NCBI GenBank assembly: GCA_013180625.2
Contig: SNVD02011181.1
Span: forward strand, 248,001 to 312,000
From: Boswellia sacra
Lineage: Eukaryota > Streptophyta > Magnoliopsida > Sapindales > Burseraceae
DNA length: 64,000 bases
Reading direction: 5' to 3'
Shown piece after piece: positions 61,201 to 64,000 of this stretch. The notes beneath the pieces were generated by a model. The model saw nothing but the letters and a program-made list of their open reading frames with translations, made no database searches and was not told where the DNA came from. How positions within the stretch are numbered: the stretch's first letter is position 1; the number at the start of each line of letters is the position of its first letter. The translations under genes and the position numbers were made by a program.

Positions 61201-61370
61201 ATGACTTTTCCATCACCTTCCATCACCTTCCAGAGTCTTATAGGGTCTTCTAGGACCTTCTTATGTCTTCTACATGCTTCCAGAGTTTTCTAGAGTCTTT
61301 CGAAGTATTCTAGAAGTGTCCGAAACATTCTGGAACGTCCTGGGACCTTCTAGAAACTTTCGAAATGTCA
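61201..61370. repeat. 10-bp-period array with heat-shock-element spacing
   Basis: Seventeen consecutive 10-base units with consensus TAGAGTCTTC run without a break in phase. Each unit places a GAA-like triplet at 3-5 and a TTC-like triplet at 8-10, which is the 5-base alternation of a heat-shock element. Exact TTCnnGAA occurs at 61308-61315, 61328-61335 and 61348-61355. Confidence 0.75.
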
Positions 61371-62678
61371 CGCCCAATTCATGCACCACTGAATTTCTCT
61401 CGACACGAGGATCCCAACTTACTATAACACTTGCCCCAAAATCCCAATCCTTCGTGTGCTTCGGTGCAAGGTTGGCGCAAAACCATGCTCGTATCACGCG
61501 GGGCATGACATCCAGCTATTTCAGTCTCGAATTCACCTCCTCTATAATCTATTGTATTGTTTTCGTTTTGTTTACTCGTTTAAATATTCGAATAAATTAA
61601 AGGTGTCAACTTTGGTCATATATGTCGATTACAGATACGATATGGTTATTAAAATTATTTTTATACATGATATATCATATTTTTATATTTTATATCAATT
61701 AAAATTATTTTAAAAATAAAAGAATTGTTAGTATAAAAAATAATTAAAATCATTCTAATTTACTATTATATAGATTAATTTACTTCATAATATAAAATTT
61801 TTAATTTATAATATATATGTTGTAAGTGGATAATGATTCATATCGTTAAATAAATTTGCACGTTAAACATTGATAAAATATTTTTTAACTATTCGTATTA
61901 TTAAACGGGTTAGTTTATTCAACAACTTTAATACAAATCCGACTTATTTATTAAAAGTAATGCTACTCTTACAAACTACTTATGCAAACTCACTCATACA
62001 AACTGACGTAGCATAATGTGATTTGATAAATAAATACATTGATTTGATAAATATAAATTAATAATAAATATCAATAATTAACATGGGTGATGTGGCGATC
62101 ACATAAGGATGTTACATCAGTTTGTATATGTGAATTTGTATAAATAGTTTGTATGAATAACATTACTCATTTATTAATCATATTTGTGTCGTATTAGTGT
62201 GTCTTATCAGGGTGCCGTGTTCAACACTTATTAGTAAGTGTTAAATGAGTCCATTTTACGTACCAAATCTCAACAATGAGGCATTGTATTTGAATCAGCA
62301 TCTATCTAAGATATATTACAGCTCTGCCTTCTGAATACTGCCTGCCAATTTATTGGCAACTATCAGACTACATTTATTGCATGATAGTTGGTACTCTATT
62401 GAAAGTAAAAACATAAAAATTCTACGTTGGACTTCAGAATCTAGGAGCATAATCGGATCTAAAGTTCCCGAGTCTGTTGGCCACTACATAACAGCACAAC
62501 GACCAGTTCCCTCATAATTTACACTACCCATGGTCATTCCCCGCTATCCTAAGCTTTTCAAGCTTTCCTTCATTTTTAATCCATCAGCCATCAACTCAAC
62601 TTCCTACCTCATCTCTCTCTCTCTCAGTAACATTTGTTTCAGGCAAGCTCTTTCTCTATATTGTACAAAATAATAGCG
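61371..62678. other. Remnant repeat, AT-rich spacer and purple acid phosphatase promoter
   Basis: 61366-61509 starts TGTCACGCCC and ends GGGGCATGACA, LTR-like ends without a matching target duplication. 61550-62250 is AT-rich. 62250-62678 should hold the phosphatase promoter and 5' UTR; a (CT)n run is at about 62612-62626. No gene is seen. Confidence 0.45.
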
Positions 62679-64000
62679 ATGCTAGCGTCACTGCTTGAAC
62701 TCCTCCTGTCTGCATTGTTGGTAATTTTCTTAAGTTCGGAACACGGAAGTGCGAGGGTCACCAGTAGCTTTGTTCGTTCTGAATGGCCATCCGTTGATAT
62801 CCCTCTTGACAACAAAGTTTTTGCCGTTCCAAAAGGTTACAATGCACCTCAGCAAGTAAGCCTTCACTGATTTTATACATATTTTAATTTTAACGAGTGA
62901 AATGTGCGTCGATTGAGTAATCTATCTATGTATAGGTTTGTCCTCCTTTTCATTATATATTTTTTTTCTCGACGTTAACCAAGATGTCGTTGGAGGATAG
63001 CTTCAATTAAGGACACTTTTTATGCTTTAAAGGTGCGTATCACTCAAGGAGACTACGATGGAAAGGCTGTGATAATATCATGGGTTACACCTGACGAGCC
63101 AGGGTGCCGTACACTACACTATGGCAAGGCAGAGAACAAATATGATTCTAGTGCTGACGGCACTGTGACAAACTACACCTTTTACAACTACAAGTCAGGT
63201 TACATCCATCACTGTCTTGTTGATGATCTTGAGGTAAATATAAACTGAAGCATTACATCGTTTGCTAGCAACATTATTTAAGCCATTTATTCTTGTTTGA
63301 TGTGCTTTTGTAAGTTGTTCTTATACAGGGTGATGAAGTTTGATTTAGAGTTAAAATTAAATTTCTGTAACTTTTTAAATGTTTCTTATAGTCTCATACT
63401 AAAATGAATTAGTGTCTGGTCTTTTAGTATGACACGAAGTACTATTACAAGATTGGAGTTGGTGACTCTGCTCGTGAATTTTGGTTTCGAACACCCCCCG
63501 AGATCGATCCAGATGCTCCTTATACTTTTGGAATTATCGGTTAGATGTTGCGCAACCTTTCAACTTAACAATATACATAATTAGATTGCTTTTCATTCAA
63601 TTTCCTTTTACTGAAGGAGGCTGACCTCAATAGACGCTTAAATATAGACTGTAATCTGCTTTGAATTTCCGAATAAAATTGCTTGACACTCCAGATAACA
63701 AAAGGGAAAATATGGATTTCCAGAATTAATTTTCTTATTATTCTTAATTGTTTTTGTATATTTTAGGTGACTTGGGTCAAACATACAATTCTCTTTCCAC
63801 TCTGGAGCATTACATGCAGAGTGGGGGACAAACAGTCCTGTTTGTTGGTGATCTTTCTTATGCTGATAGATATCAATACAATGATGTGGGTATCAGATGG
63901 GATTCATGGGGCCGCTTTCTTGAGCAAAGTGCAGCATACCAGCCATGGATTTGGTCAGTTGGGAATCATGAGATAGAGTACATGCCATACATGGTAATCT
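62679..64000 (+). CDS. Purple acid phosphatase, 5' part (continues beyond window)
   Basis: A plant high-molecular-weight purple acid phosphatase, a secreted or vacuolar Fe-Zn/Mn phosphomonoesterase used in phosphate scavenging. Exons 62679-62855, 63033-63233, 63428-63539 and 63767-63993, all GT-AG and in frame; the window ends in the next intron. The first ATG gives signal peptide [20 protein letters not shown]. The N-terminal fibronectin-like domain runs from about residue 50 ([40 protein letters not shown]). The catalytic domain starts with [16 protein letters not shown] and SVGNHEIEY, three of the five metal-ligand blocks; the two later blocks lie outside. Nothing is broken in what is seen. 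Confidence 0.94.

Noticed and set aside
60976..61509. Possible solo LTR from TGTCACGGCC to GGGGCATGACA
   Set aside because: Ends look LTR-like but the flanking 5 bases (GCTCA and TCCAG) do not match, so no target duplication supports it.
62634..62678. Upstream extension of the phosphatase frame
   Set aside because: The extension begins at TTG rather than ATG; the first ATG at 62679 gives a normal signal peptide.
1..64000. CRISPR arrays, rRNA, tRNA genes or bacterial operons
   Set aside because: None seen; the window is plant nuclear DNA. The only tRNA-like boxes are in the loop of the 29642-29995 element and lack a cloverleaf.

Overview
This window is nuclear DNA from a flowering plant, almost certainly a eudicot. 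The genes have many short exons with GT-AG introns, an AT-rich background, plant-only families (TOPLESS-related corepressor, TPD1-like small secreted proteins, heparanase-like GH79, plant purple acid phosphatase) and Copia LTR retrotransposons primed by initiator-tRNA-Met sites. Citrus or a relative would fit the protein flavour, but that is an impression, not a search result. Exon boundaries below were read by hand from GT/AG signals, frame and family expectation.

Layout. 1-3292 (+) is the C-terminal WD40 part of a TOPLESS-related corepressor. 4064-6151 (+) is a small gene for a very acidic protein with a KKRK tail. From about 5.2 to 18.5 kb there is a local triplication of a module made of the 3' part of that acidic gene plus a TPD1-like gene on the minus strand. 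TPD1-like copy 1 is frameshifted, copies 2 and 3 are intact and nearly identical, copy 4 at 23 kb is intact and older, and copy 5 at 28 kb is a remnant. Two unrelated LTR elements sit just downstream of copies 4 and 5: a 3.8-kb element with no retroviral coding (18967-22779) and a 3.1-kb Copia derivative keeping only gag and protease (24911-27975).

28-39 kb holds a palindromic 354-bp element and a decayed heparanase-like (GH79) gene. That gene was cut at a splice acceptor by a 4.9-kb minus-strand Copia element whose reverse transcriptase is mostly deleted. 39-55.3 kb is a compact block of four intact minus-strand housekeeping genes: organellar cysteinyl-tRNA synthetase (9 exons), beta-1,3-galactosyltransferase 12-like (12 exons), EMC7 (7 exons) and an SLC35F-like/EamA transporter (8 exons). 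55.3-62.6 kb is AT-rich, with an 853-bp Mutator-like inverted-repeat element, an intronless ARM-repeat gene, and a 10-bp-period heat-shock-element-like array upstream of it. 62679-64000 (+) is the 5' part of a purple acid phosphatase gene that runs off the window.

I see no operon-like or multi-gene system. The most interesting material is structural and regulatory: the TPD1-like cluster and its paired LTR insertions, the RY-motif and ACGT-motif content of the small Copia derivative, and the heat-shock-like decamer array.
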